NCBI GenBank assembly: GCA_964619065.1
Contig: CAZUCC010000016.1
Span: forward strand, 1-64,000
Origin: JANXUC01 sp964619065
GTDB taxonomy: Bacteria > Acidobacteriota > Terriglobia > Terriglobales > Acidobacteriaceae
DNA length: 64,000 bases
Direction of reading: 5' to 3'
Shown here: positions 53,709 to 62,882 of the stretch, in pieces
How the letters are laid out: every line of letters begins with the position of its first letter
How positions within the stretch are numbered: the first letter of the stretch is position 1
Position numbers and translations under genes: made by a program
Notes under the pieces: generated by a model
Seen by the model: the letters and a program-made list of their open reading frames with translations, nothing else
Database searches by the model: none
What the model was told of the DNA's origin: nothing

Positions 53709-54404
53709 TTATTTTGCATTGCACCCGAGTCGGGGATCGGCTGCCACGCCGGCTGCTTTTGGCGGGAAGACTTTGAAATCAAGCATCTCCAGTTCTCTAG
53801 TTAGCTGCTCCACGGATTGATAACGAATAGCCGCAATATCTTCACCGCGAGCCGCCACGACGTTTTTCTCCCGGTCGTCGATAAAAAGCACTTCGTGCGC
53901 CTGCAATCCAAGAATTTGCAAGCAAACTCGAAAGATCGCAGGGTCCGGCTTGGTCAATCGCAAGTCGGAAGAAAAGAGCGGACAGTCAAAATCCTTCAGC
54001 CATTCGGCATTCCCTCTCAAATGGACGACGAAAGCCTGGTGCAGGTTCGAGAGAAGCGCCGTTTTGTACCCAGCAACTCTGAGATCCTTGACCCACTGCA
54101 TCATTGCAAAATCAGTGGAACTCCACATCTCAATATCCCACTGTCGCAATTGATCGATTGTGCGGTCGTCAATAGCGAGGGATACGCCTTGAGCAAATTC
54201 GGACCAGTACTCGCGGGGAGCTAGATCGCCCCGATCGTAAGAATCGCGATTTTTTTCATACAGAGTCCAAAAAGTACTATGGCTGACATTGAATATCCGC
54301 GCCATTCTGTCAATCTGATCGGTGGTCGGCGCGTGGCAGAGAACCATGCCGTAATCCAGGATTACGGCTCTGTAAGGGGGCGTGTCTCTCAATAGCAGCT
54401 CCAA
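53709..54404 (-). CDS. HAD-superfamily hydrolase
   Basis: 231 residues. The N-terminal motif VILDYGMVLC stands where HAD phosphatases have DxD (Asp then Gly at +2, as in several HAD-IA subgroups). Motif II is ALLSNLHQA, and Lys followed by DxxxK appear in FSSDLRLTKPDPAIF, with VLFIDDREKNVVAAR as motif IV. Phosphatase activity on a small phosphate ester is likely, though the substrate is unknown. It is the last gene of the leftward rhamnose operon, 28 bases after GH78, and converges with the efflux operon. Confidence 0.8.
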   Translation of the reverse strand: MELLLRDTPPYRAVILDYGMVLCHAPTTDQIDRMARIFNVSHSTFWTLYEKNRDSYDRGDLAPREYWSEFAQGVSLAIDDRTIDQLRQWDIEMWSSTDFAMMQWVKDLRVAGYKTALLSNLHQAFVVHLRGNAEWLKDFDCPLFSSDLRLTKPDPAIFRVCLQILGLQAHEVLFIDDREKNVVAARGEDIAAIRYQSVEQLTRELEMLDFKVFPPKAAGVAADPRLGCNAK

Positions 54405-54432
54405 TATGAATCGACAACAAAGCTTACCAGAC

Positions 54433-57400
54433 CTATTTCACCTCGAATTCATATGCGCCGGAGCCTACCCGAATGACATAAGAATCTGACTGTTTCTGGG
54501 CATGTGCTGGATGCCCATCCTGCGTCACTTGCGCTTTCCCAACCATGGGTAGGAACACTCTGGCAGTCGTGTTCGCGGGTATGGTGACCTTTAGCGAGAA
54601 TGGCCCGGTCGGCTTCCCGTTCCAGTCACTGATGATCGGTCCATAAACTGAATCATATTCCCCGCGGGCGTGGGTAATGCGGGCGTCGAGGCGGGGATGA
54701 ATGACGACCTCGTGGTAGCCTGGCGCAGTTGTATCGGTGTCGATTCCAGCCACGGACCGATAGACCCACGCCACGACCGATCCGAAAGCATAGTGATTAT
54801 AGGAGTTCATAGATGGGTCACCCGTGTCTCCGTTCCAGCGCTCCCACCAGGTCGTCGCGCCTTTCGAAAGCATGTAGCCCCACGACGGATACGTTTCATT
54901 GAGGAGAAGCCGATACGCAACATCGGCCCGACCGTGGTTCGCGAGCGTGAACAGGAGGAAAGGTGTGCCCAGGAACCCTGTCGAAAGGTGACCATTTCGC
55001 AACTCGATGTCCTTCACCAGATTGTTGACCATCGCTCCCTCAAGCGCGGGCGGAGCCATCTTTGTATAGAGGGTCACGACGTACGTGGTCTGCGTCCCGC
55101 CTTCCACCGTGCCATCCTCCTTTATATAGGCTGTCTGGTAAGCCTTGCGGATGTGCTCAAAAAGATCGACATACCGCTTCGCATCCTCCTGCTTCCCAAT
55201 GGCATTTGCCATGTCCGACATCATGTTGGCGATTAATGCCCAATACGCGGTTGCCAATAGGTCCTTGGGTGTGTGTTCATCGGGGGCAAGCCAGTCCGCA
55301 AAATTCGGGCCCACGCCCTTCTTGCGGAGGAAATCTGGATTGGCCTTTGCGATGAAATCCATCCAGCGCTGCATCGCGTCCCAGTTCTCCGTGATGATCG
55401 CTTTGTCGCCGTATTGCAGCCACGTCGTCCATGGAAGAATGACTCCGGCGTCGCCCCAGCCGGGGGCACCCTCGCTGCCAAAGGGCCGCAGCACATCCGG
55501 CGAGACATTGGTAAATGCTCCTTCGGCGGTTTGCGCGTCCGTCACATCGTTCATCCACTTGTGGGAGAACGCTTCGATGTCAAAATTGTAGCTTCCTGTG
55601 CGCCAGAAAACTCCGGCATCGCCCATCCAGCCCAGCCGTTCGTCGCGCTGCGGGCAATCGGTCGGAATGCTCAAGAAATTCCCGCGCTGTCCCCACAATC
55701 CAATCGACCACATCCGATTCACCAACTCGCTAGAGGTTGTCAGCTTCGCGGTGGGATCTCCGGTCAGGCTATCCAATACCTGCCCAGTAATAGCAGCGGT
55801 CGTCGGAACTCCGGGATAACCCGTAACTTCCACGTAGCGGAATCCGTGGAACGTAAACTGCGGCGTGAATGTCTCTTCGCCGCCACCACGCAGAACGTAG
55901 ACGTCGGTGGCATCGGCGTTGCGCAGGTTTTCGCGATAAATGCTCCCGTCAGGATTCAGGATTTCAGCGAAGCGCAGCCGGATTAGAGTTCCAGCGGCGC
56001 CGGTGGCCTTCAGCGTGACCCAGCCGACCATATTCTGCCCCATATCGACAACATAGGCACCGTTGGACAACGGAGTGACGCTCTTCGGTGTGAGGGTGTC
56101 GGCTACGCGAACTGGCGCAGAAACTTGGCTCACAATCGCAGGCGCTGTTGTGTCAGATACAGTTGCCTGATTCCAGCCTGCGTCACCGAATCCGGATTTA
56201 TTCCAGCCTGGTTGCTCGCGCCGCGCGTCGTAAAACTCACCCGCATAAATCTCCGACCGAAGAATCGGAGACGATGCAGCCTTCCACGACTCGTCGCTCA
56301 CAATCGTGTCGCGAGTGCCGTCGCTGTATACAATCTCCAGTTGCGCAAGCAAACGCGTAGGTGGGGGCAGAAAGAAAAAGGGTCTCCCCGTCCATGTAAG
56401 CCCACTTCCAAACCACCCGTCGCCGAGAAGCGCCGCGATCGCATTGTTCCCAGCGGCGAGCAAATTGGTCACGTCATACGTCTGGTACAGAACGCGCTTA
56501 GTGTAATCGGTGAAGTCGGGAGTCAGAACGTCCTGCCCGACTCGGCTTCCGTTGATAAACATCCTATAGCTGCCGAGCGCTGTCGCATAAAGCCGCGCAG
56601 ACTTTACTGGCTTCGTAACCGCGAATCCGTGCCGCAACAACGCCGCTGGCTCCGGCAATGGGCCTGGCAGAATGTCTCCCAGTCGCTTGTCATTCAGTTC
56701 GCCGACCGCATTGGCGGCCTGCCACGCCGACCCGCTCGCCATCCGGCCTTGCCATGTTCCATCGGTGGCGAGCCGTGTGATCGTTCCATCGCTCTGAGTG
56801 ATTTTCAGCACACCTGCCAATGCTGCTCTAAGAGTCTTGGCTCCGGCCTCAGGTCCAAAGTCGTTAGGTTCGGAAACCGTCACCGTGATCTCAATGGAGT
56901 TTTTCCCGACCACGAGTTCCTGCGTAACATCCTCACGGTCGAACTCATACCATTCTCTCTTGCGGCCAACTTCGTGCCCGTTTACCTTGGCGACGAAGCC
57001 GCCCCGGGCGAGCAGGAATAGCACTGCCTCTCTCGGTTTCTCGAGAACATTCACCTCCACTCGAAATTCCGCCACCGCCTTCGGAGGCATGCTGAGCGCA
57101 TCCTGGCCCGCCACCCAAATCCAGCGAATGCCTGAGCGATCCGCGTCTTCTTCTGGATTTTTCCAGGAAATCCAGTGGGCCTTCCAATCGGCTTTACCGA
57201 GAAGACCAGTTTCCCACCATGCAGCCTCCGTCGCTTGCGACTGCTGTCCTTTCGTATTCCACACGCGCACAGTCCAGTAATATTGCTTCCTGGATTCCAG
57301 CTTCGGACCGGCATACGCAATCCCTACCGACTCCCCCGAATTCACTTTGCCACTGTCCCAGATATCTCCGGACCCCGTGCTCAATTTCTCTGTGCTGCTC

Positions 57401-57594
57401 GCCACAAGAATCTGATAGGCCGACTGGCGCCAGTTGCGCTCCGTACTGTCGCTCTGCCAGGAGAAACGTGGAGCTGGAATGTCGATCCCAAGCGGGTTCT
57501 GTATGGATTCGCACCGGAGTCGCATAGGGGCGGCATAGGATGCCATAACTAGAATTAGAAAAACCAGAAACACTTGTACGATTCGAACTCGCAT
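54433..57594 (-). CDS. GH78 alpha-L-rhamnosidase
   Basis: 1053 residues. The signal ends MASYAA (about residue 21). N-terminal beta-sandwich modules (LRCESIQNPLGIDIPAPRFSWQSDS) and an alpha/alpha-barrel follow the GH78 order. The catalytic core carries SIPTDCPQRDERLGWMGDAG (Asp651, Glu652), where the Glu is the expected general acid, and a GH78 C-terminal sandwich. It removes alpha-linked rhamnose from glycosides or rhamnogalacturonan. The rhaT symporter begins 24 bases upstream on the same strand, so the rhamnose released outside or in the periplasm would be imported directly. Confidence 0.92.
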   Translation of the reverse strand: MRVRIVQVFLVFLILVMASYAAPMRLRCESIQNPLGIDIPAPRFSWQSDSTERNWRQSAYQILVASSTEKLSTGSGDIWDSGKVNSGESVGIAYAGPKLESRKQYYWTVRVWNTKGQQSQATEAAWWETGLLGKADWKAHWISWKNPEEDADRSGIRWIWVAGQDALSMPPKAVAEFRVEVNVLEKPREAVLFLLARGGFVAKVNGHEVGRKREWYEFDREDVTQELVVGKNSIEITVTVSEPNDFGPEAGAKTLRAALAGVLKITQSDGTITRLATDGTWQGRMASGSAWQAANAVGELNDKRLGDILPGPLPEPAALLRHGFAVTKPVKSARLYATALGSYRMFINGSRVGQDVLTPDFTDYTKRVLYQTYDVTNLLAAGNNAIAALLGDGWFGSGLTWTGRPFFFLPPPTRLLAQLEIVYSDGTRDTIVSDESWKAASSPILRSEIYAGEFYDARREQPGWNKSGFGDAGWNQATVSDTTAPAIVSQVSAPVRVADTLTPKSVTPLSNGAYVVDMGQNMVGWVTLKATGAAGTLIRLRFAEILNPDGSIYRENLRNADATDVYVLRGGGEETFTPQFTFHGFRYVEVTGYPGVPTTAAITGQVLDSLTGDPTAKLTTSSELVNRMWSIGLWGQRGNFLSIPTDCPQRDERLGWMGDAGVFWRTGSYNFDIEAFSHKWMNDVTDAQTAEGAFTNVSPDVLRPFGSEGAPGWGDAGVILPWTTWLQYGDKAIITENWDAMQRWMDFIAKANPDFLRKKGVGPNFADWLAPDEHTPKDLLATAYWALIANMMSDMANAIGKQEDAKRYVDLFEHIRKAYQTAYIKEDGTVEGGTQTTYVVTLYTKMAPPALEGAMVNNLVKDIELRNGHLSTGFLGTPFLLFTLANHGRADVAYRLLLNETYPSWGYMLSKGATTWWERWNGDTGDPSMNSYNHYAFGSVVAWVYRSVAGIDTDTTAPGYHEVVIHPRLDARITHARGEYDSVYGPIISDWNGKPTGPFSLKVTIPANTTARVFLPMVGKAQVTQDGHPAHAQKQSDSYVIRVGSGAYEFEVK

Positions 57595-57618
57595 TAGATG
57601 CTCCTCCCAAACAAATAC

Positions 57619-58785
57619 TTAGTGCGCTAGCCCCAGATAATTCCCATAGCCAACAATCACAGTCGACCCGACCAGCAGGAATAGCGCGAGCGTTAGCAAT
57701 CGCATCGCCGGAACACCCGCACCTTTCCATTCCTTGAGGCCCAAACCCCAAAGAGTGCTGAAGATGATGATGCTTGCCATGTGCAATGTCCAACTCGAGA
57801 ACCCGTACTTGCCCATTTGCGTTTCGCCCATCGTGTAGAAGAAGAACTGGAAGTACCAGGTCGTTCCCGCGAGCGCGCAGAAAAAGTAGTTGGAGAGCAT
57901 AGGCACCGGTTTCGAATCATCCCTCTTGGCGGAAGGTATATGTTCCACCACTTCGCGGCTGGGAGCGTCGATTGCAGTCTCAAGAATGGTTTCTTCGGCA
58001 GTAACCGAGTACTTGCTCGAATCCGAAGTGAAATATTGATAGCCCGTCTTATTCTGGATGTTCAGCACCAAACACCAGAGGAAATTCGTAGTAAACCCGC
58101 CGAGCAGAACGACCACGAGCACAGGCAATCCCTGCCATAGCGTGGATGTTCCGTGCTTCAATGTCAGTGCTTTAATAGGAGTTCCCGCCGCCAGCCCGTA
58201 TGCGAAACATGCACTCATGACTCCGGACAAAGTGGCTACGCCCAAACCCTTCTTCAGGTCGAACTCTTTGATCGTTGCCTTTTGTTGTTCCGGCGACATG
58301 GCGCGTTCTTTGTAGATCCCAGCCAATCCCGCCGCCGCAATTCCCACGAGACAGATGAAAATTCCAAAAAGAATCACGCGCCCCGATCTTGTTCCCAGTA
58401 CCTGGCTGACAAATACTCCGTTAAAGATGGGCGGAATCAGCGTGCCGAACGCCGCACACAATCCCAACGCGACCGCCATCCCCAGCGAGAGCCCCAGAAA
58501 CCGCATCGTCAGTCCAAACGTGAGACCTCCGATGCCCCACAAAAGTCCGAAAAAAAACGACCAGAACAGAGTCTTGGCAGGCGCCTCTGACAGCACCGCG
58601 AGCAAATCTCGCGTCATCACGCCCCCGAGAAACCACGGAGCGATGATCCAGCTGAAGAAGCCGCCAACCAGCCAATATGTCTCCCAGGACCAGCGCCGGA
58701 CGCCGCGATAGGGGACGTAAAAACTACCCGAAGCGAGCCCGCCCAGCCAGTGAAAGAACACTCCGAGTGCAGGATTTGGGACCAT
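57619..58785 (-). CDS. rhaT: L-rhamnose/proton symporter
   Basis: 388 residues with about ten hydrophobic segments. The RhaT-type start is LGVFFHWLGGLASGSFYVPYRGVRRWSWETYW, followed by GLTFGLTMRFLGLSLGMAVALGL and VVLLGGFTTNFLWCLVLN. A hydrophilic loop of about 55 residues near 270-325 is larger than in E. coli RhaT. It imports L-rhamnose with protons. It lies between rhaM and GH78 in the leftward operon. Confidence 0.92.
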   Translation of the reverse strand: MVPNPALGVFFHWLGGLASGSFYVPYRGVRRWSWETYWLVGGFFSWIIAPWFLGGVMTRDLLAVLSEAPAKTLFWSFFFGLLWGIGGLTFGLTMRFLGLSLGMAVALGLCAAFGTLIPPIFNGVFVSQVLGTRSGRVILFGIFICLVGIAAAGLAGIYKERAMSPEQQKATIKEFDLKKGLGVATLSGVMSACFAYGLAAGTPIKALTLKHGTSTLWQGLPVLVVVLLGGFTTNFLWCLVLNIQNKTGYQYFTSDSSKYSVTAEETILETAIDAPSREVVEHIPSAKRDDSKPVPMLSNYFFCALAGTTWYFQFFFYTMGETQMGKYGFSSWTLHMASIIIFSTLWGLGLKEWKGAGVPAMRLLTLALFLLVGSTVIVGYGNYLGLAH

Positions 58786-58806
58786 GTCAGTCCTTACTAA
58801 TGAATT

Positions 58807-59124
58807 TTAGAGATGGAAAACCTCTTCAAGCGGCTCCATGGCGTGATCCGGCAATACGCCATCGGGCTGGACGAAGAAACCAGCCATTTCTCTCTGCCAA
58901 TAGCCGTTCACCTCGCGGCTAGCCATTCCAGCCCGAGCGCGTTCGAAGTCCTCAGTCTCGAGGTATCCCACGAGAAGGCCGTCCGGCCGTAAAAACAATG
59001 AGTAGTTATTCCATCCCGTCTCGCGCAAAGCATCCAGCATCTCCGGCCATACAGCGCCATGACGGACCTTGTATTCCTCGACCCGGTCAGGCTTCACCTG
59101 CAGAACAAAACAAATGCGCTTCAT
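58807..59124 (-). CDS. rhaM: L-rhamnose mutarotase
   Basis: 105 residues from ATG 59124, preceded by GGGGAAG; a longer frame starts at 59220. Length agrees with RhaM (about 104). The pattern KRICFVLQVKPDRVEEYKVRHGAVWPEMLDAL and NNYSLFLRPDGLLVGYLETEDFE matches the RhaM dimer fold, with an acidic and His-rich active site. It equilibrates the alpha and beta anomers of rhamnose so that the isomerase receives its preferred form. It follows rhaD by 64 bases. Confidence 0.93.
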   Translation of the reverse strand: MKRICFVLQVKPDRVEEYKVRHGAVWPEMLDALRETGWNNYSLFLRPDGLLVGYLETEDFERARAGMASREVNGYWQREMAGFFVQPDGVLPDHAMEPLEEVFHL

Positions 59125-59188
59125 TACGCTTCCCCCGTGAGCTCTCTGGTGAAGAAGGTTTGTGTCAGCCTTGGCTCCATGACCATTC

Positions 59189-61405
59189 CTAACGCAGGAA
59201 CGCTTCTGACAAACCGCCATCTACCGGAATGATGTGTCCGGTAGTCTTCGCGCTCTCCTCGCTGGCCAACCACACGATCGCGTTCGCGCAGTCCTGAGGA
59301 AGAATGGGTCGGTTCGTCAGCGTGCGTTGCGCATAGAAATCCGCCAGCTTCGAGCGTAGTTCTTCCGTCGATTCTGACTCAGCGAACTCGATCTTGTATT
59401 TCTGAAGCGACTGGATGACGCGGTCGCGCGGGAACATCGTCGAGCCAGCGACAACGGTAGCTGGAGCGATTCCGTTCACCCGCACCAGGGGGCCGAGTTT
59501 AATGGCGAGTTCCCGAATGAGATGATTCAAGGCGGCCTTGCTGGTGTCGTATGCCTCGCTGCCCTTCTTGGAAACGACGGCATTCGCCGAACCCGTCAGT
59601 ACCAGAGCTGCCGGAAGATTCTGGTCCTTGAAAACCGACTCGGTCTGGCGTGCAAGCAGGTAATTCCCAGTCACGTTTACCAGGAAAGTTTTCGCCCACA
59701 TCGCTTCTGACAGTTCACCATCTGTGCCCGGTACGGGGTAGATGGCCGCGGTATTGACGACCACGTCGATTCCGCCAAACTGCAGAACAGTGGCATGGAT
59801 CGCTTCCGCAAGGCTCTGGGATGAACTGAGATCGACCGGTGCACCCATGGCAAACTCCGGGGAACTGAGCGCTCCAGCTTCGTCTGCGATTTTTCGGGCG
59901 CCTTCCTGATCGAAGTCGGCGACTACGACATGGGCTCCCTTGCGGGCCAGTAATAACGTCACTTCCCGTCCGATTCCGCTGGCTCCACCAATGACAAGCG
60001 CGATCTTACGGCTAAACTCTGCCTCCGCAGGCATACGCTGCAGCTTCGCTTCCTCGAGCGCCCAGTACTCGATACGGAACGCTTCGGATCGAGGAAGTGC
60101 CACGTAGTTGTGGAAGTGCGTGAATTGTGCGGATTGCTCGGGGTGTCGTGCCTGAGGCAAGGGATGCGTGACTTCCCCGTCTTCCAGCGCATTGGCTCCG
60201 GCCATGACGTGGATGGCATTAATGAAAAACTCCGTTGTGATTCGAGCTTCCTTCTTGTTCTTACCGAAGCCGAACAACCCAATGCCCGGAATGATCACGA
60301 CAGAGGGGTTGGAATCGCGTAGTTTTGGGGAGTCGTTCGCTGCGCATGCGTTGTAGTACTTCTTGTACTCAGCCCGATACTCGACCACTTGTTCGCGAAT
60401 TCGTGTTTTGAGAACACTTGTATTTTCTTTTGCAGGATCCCAGTCAACAAACATGGGACAAACTCTGGTTCGCAGAAAATGATCCGGGCAACTCGTTCCC
60501 AGGACGCCTAATTCTTTGGACCACTTCGATCCGGCAAAGGTCAGTGCGTCCTCATCCTCCGCGTAGTGAGCGATCACGCGGCGAGTTGAGGACATGGCTC
60601 CGCGCAATGCGGGCAAGATCTCGACTGCGACGTCTTTGCGCCCCAGCCGAGGCGCATGGTCAAGGCCGCCAAACAGAACGCCTTTCTTCGCCCGATGCTC
60701 CTGGATGAATTCACCCATCTGATCAATGGTGTGGATGCTATTGAGATAGCACTCCCGTTGCGTCATTCCCCAGGTAAACAAGCCGTGGCCGCCGAGTATG
60801 AGGCCATCGGTGCCGGAGTTACTCTTCACAGCCTTTTCAATCAAGAGCGCGAGTTCGAATCCTGGACGTTGCCAGGGAACCCAGACGATCTTACGGTCGA
60901 ATTTCTTATTGAACTCTTGCAGCTTGCGCTTCCCGTTAGCGCTCGCGGCCATAGCGATGGCCCAGTCAGGATGCAAGTGATCGACATGCGCAAACGGAAG
61001 GAAGGCGTGCAGTGGAGTGTCAATGGATGCTGCCACGCGGTTTTCGCCAAACGCGGACAACGGATAGTAGCGCACCATTTCGTCTTCGTACTGCTCCCCA
61101 CGGTAAATTTCCTTAAGTTGCTCAAGGCGATCCAAATGGACCAGGGCAAACCCGGATTCCTTGATGGACCCAAGGTCGCCTCCGCTGCCTTTTACCGCCA
61201 GTACGCGGGTTGGCGCACCGGTAAATGGATCGGGCATCTCGATCTTCGAACTCGTGTTGCCGCCGCCGAAGTTGGTGATGCGCAAATCGGCTCCGAGAAG
61301 GTTCGATCGATAGCGCAAAAGTGCAAGCTGATCCGAGGCAAGTTTGCGAGCTTGCTCCTCACTCCACAGGTCTTTCAAATAAGTCGTTGCTTTGATCTCA
61401 GGCAT
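59189..61405 (-). CDS. rhaD: Bifunctional rhamnulose-1-phosphate aldolase/SDR dehydrogenase
   Basis: 738 residues. The N-terminal 430 residues form a class II aldolase of the rhamnulose-1-phosphate type, with metal ligands in FAHVDHLHPDWA (His140, His143) and His207 in GGHGLFTW. Residues from about 467 are an SDR domain: GGASGIG (473-479), a catalytic Ser in TGSANAV and Tyr619...Lys623 (AYDTSKAALN). This fusion is known in bacteria: the aldolase cuts rhamnulose-1-phosphate into DHAP and L-lactaldehyde, and the dehydrogenase is expected to oxidise or reduce the lactaldehyde. The start overlaps the rhaB stop by eight bases (ATGCCTGA). Confidence 0.95.
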   Translation of the reverse strand: MPEIKATTYLKDLWSEEQARKLASDQLALLRYRSNLLGADLRITNFGGGNTSSKIEMPDPFTGAPTRVLAVKGSGGDLGSIKESGFALVHLDRLEQLKEIYRGEQYEDEMVRYYPLSAFGENRVAASIDTPLHAFLPFAHVDHLHPDWAIAMAASANGKRKLQEFNKKFDRKIVWVPWQRPGFELALLIEKAVKSNSGTDGLILGGHGLFTWGMTQRECYLNSIHTIDQMGEFIQEHRAKKGVLFGGLDHAPRLGRKDVAVEILPALRGAMSSTRRVIAHYAEDEDALTFAGSKWSKELGVLGTSCPDHFLRTRVCPMFVDWDPAKENTSVLKTRIREQVVEYRAEYKKYYNACAANDSPKLRDSNPSVVIIPGIGLFGFGKNKKEARITTEFFINAIHVMAGANALEDGEVTHPLPQARHPEQSAQFTHFHNYVALPRSEAFRIEYWALEEAKLQRMPAEAEFSRKIALVIGGASGIGREVTLLLARKGAHVVVADFDQEGARKIADEAGALSSPEFAMGAPVDLSSSQSLAEAIHATVLQFGGIDVVVNTAAIYPVPGTDGELSEAMWAKTFLVNVTGNYLLARQTESVFKDQNLPAALVLTGSANAVVSKKGSEAYDTSKAALNHLIRELAIKLGPLVRVNGIAPATVVAGSTMFPRDRVIQSLQKYKIEFAESESTEELRSKLADFYAQRTLTNRPILPQDCANAIVWLASEESAKTTGHIIPVDGGLSEAFLR

Positions 61406-62882
61406 AAATCATCTCGTATTGTTGAAATCTTTCCGCTTCCTTGTCCCATTTGTCAGTTTCTAGAGGTTCAAAGATTTCGGTCGGGAAAGAACGCTCCACA
61501 ATTGCGCGAACTTCCCGCAAGGAAGTTGCTTCACCGGTCGCGAGGATCTGGATTGCTACGTTGCCGAGGGCTGTAGCTTCGGCCGGTCCAGCCAAAACCC
61601 TTCTGCCGGTGGCGTCGGCGGTGAACTGGTTCAGCAAGCGGTTTCTCGACCCTCCCCCGATGACTCGGATCTGTTCAATCGGCTTTCCGCTGACATGTTC
61701 CAGATTGCGAATAATGACACGATACTTGAACGCCAGACTCTCCAGGATCGCCCGTACGTACGCTCCAGGCGTAGACGGGACAGGCTGGTGAGTTCTCGTA
61801 CAGAACCGGTTGATAGCTGCAGGCATATCGGCCGGGCGCAGAAACGACTCGTCATCGGGATCGACAAGATGCTGGAAAGAAGCCTCGCGAGCGGCTAACT
61901 CCATCAGTTCCCTGTAATCGTAAACCTGTCCTTGAACGGTCCAGGATTGGCGACAACATTGCAACATCCAAAGCCCCATTACGTTCTTCAGCAGTCGCGT
62001 CGTTCCGCTCACACCGCCTTCATTCGTAAAGTTCAGGCGCAAGGCCTCGGGAGTCACGACCGGAGTGTCCAATTCCGTGCCCAGCAAAGACCATGTCCCT
62101 GAGCTCAGAAAGGCTGTCCCATCCCGCGCCGAAATTGCGGCTACCGCAGAGCCCGTATCATGCGAAGCGGGGGCGATCACGGGAGTACCCGCCAGCGAGG
62201 AAGTCCTTGCGATCACCTGGAGCAATGGTCCGATGACCGAACCCGGCTCCACAATTGGTGCCGGCAGGTAAGAAGGCAGCCCAAGCTGGTTCATCAACTC
62301 TACCGCCCACGTGCGCGTCACCGGATTTACAAGCTGGGTGGTGGTAGCATTGGTAAACTCGCAGACTGCTTTTCCGGTGAGCCAGTAGTGGAACAGATCC
62401 GGCATCGTGACGAGCCGTTCGGCTGCGCGCAAAAGATTCGGCGTGTCGCGCTTGGCGGCGAACAACTGATACAGCGTATTGATCGGCATGAACTGAATGC
62501 CGGTGGCAGAGTAGATCTCTTCTTTGGGAACCTTGCGGAACACCTCTTCCATAACACCACGAGTGCGATCATCGCGGTAATGATAGGGATTCTGTAACAA
62601 TTCGCCCCGCTCCCCTAGCAATGCATAGTCGACACCCCAAGCGTCGACGCCAATCCCTGCTAGCTCAGTCTCTTCCAGTTTGGTGAGCGCCTTCCGCACC
62701 TCGAGCCACAGCCGGGGCGCGTCCCAGTGAAGGGAACCGCCGTACTCGATCGGCTCATTTGCAAAGCGATGCACCTCCTCCGTCGTGAGCACGCCCGAAT
62801 GCAGATTCGCAAGAACGGCTCGACCGCTTTCCGCGCCGAAATCGAAAGCCAGATACGGCTTTCTGCGAGTACGGCTATGCAT
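61398..62882 (-). CDS. rhaB: Rhamnulokinase
   Basis: 494 residues from ATG 62882, which lies within the eight-base ATGCATAG overlap with the rhaI stop; a longer frame starts at 62951. FGGY-kinase features include the ATP-binding DFGAESGR (14-21), ELAGIGVDAWGVDYALLGERG and VAAISARDGTAFLSSGTWSLLGTELD near the substrate site, and the phosphate loop GGGSRNRLLNQ. It phosphorylates L-rhamnulose. It is translationally coupled to both neighbours. Confidence 0.94.
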   Translation of the reverse strand: MHSRTRRKPYLAFDFGAESGRAVLANLHSGVLTTEEVHRFANEPIEYGGSLHWDAPRLWLEVRKALTKLEETELAGIGVDAWGVDYALLGERGELLQNPYHYRDDRTRGVMEEVFRKVPKEEIYSATGIQFMPINTLYQLFAAKRDTPNLLRAAERLVTMPDLFHYWLTGKAVCEFTNATTTQLVNPVTRTWAVELMNQLGLPSYLPAPIVEPGSVIGPLLQVIARTSSLAGTPVIAPASHDTGSAVAAISARDGTAFLSSGTWSLLGTELDTPVVTPEALRLNFTNEGGVSGTTRLLKNVMGLWMLQCCRQSWTVQGQVYDYRELMELAAREASFQHLVDPDDESFLRPADMPAAINRFCTRTHQPVPSTPGAYVRAILESLAFKYRVIIRNLEHVSGKPIEQIRVIGGGSRNRLLNQFTADATGRRVLAGPAEATALGNVAIQILATGEATSLREVRAIVERSFPTEIFEPLETDKWDKEAERFQQYEMIYA

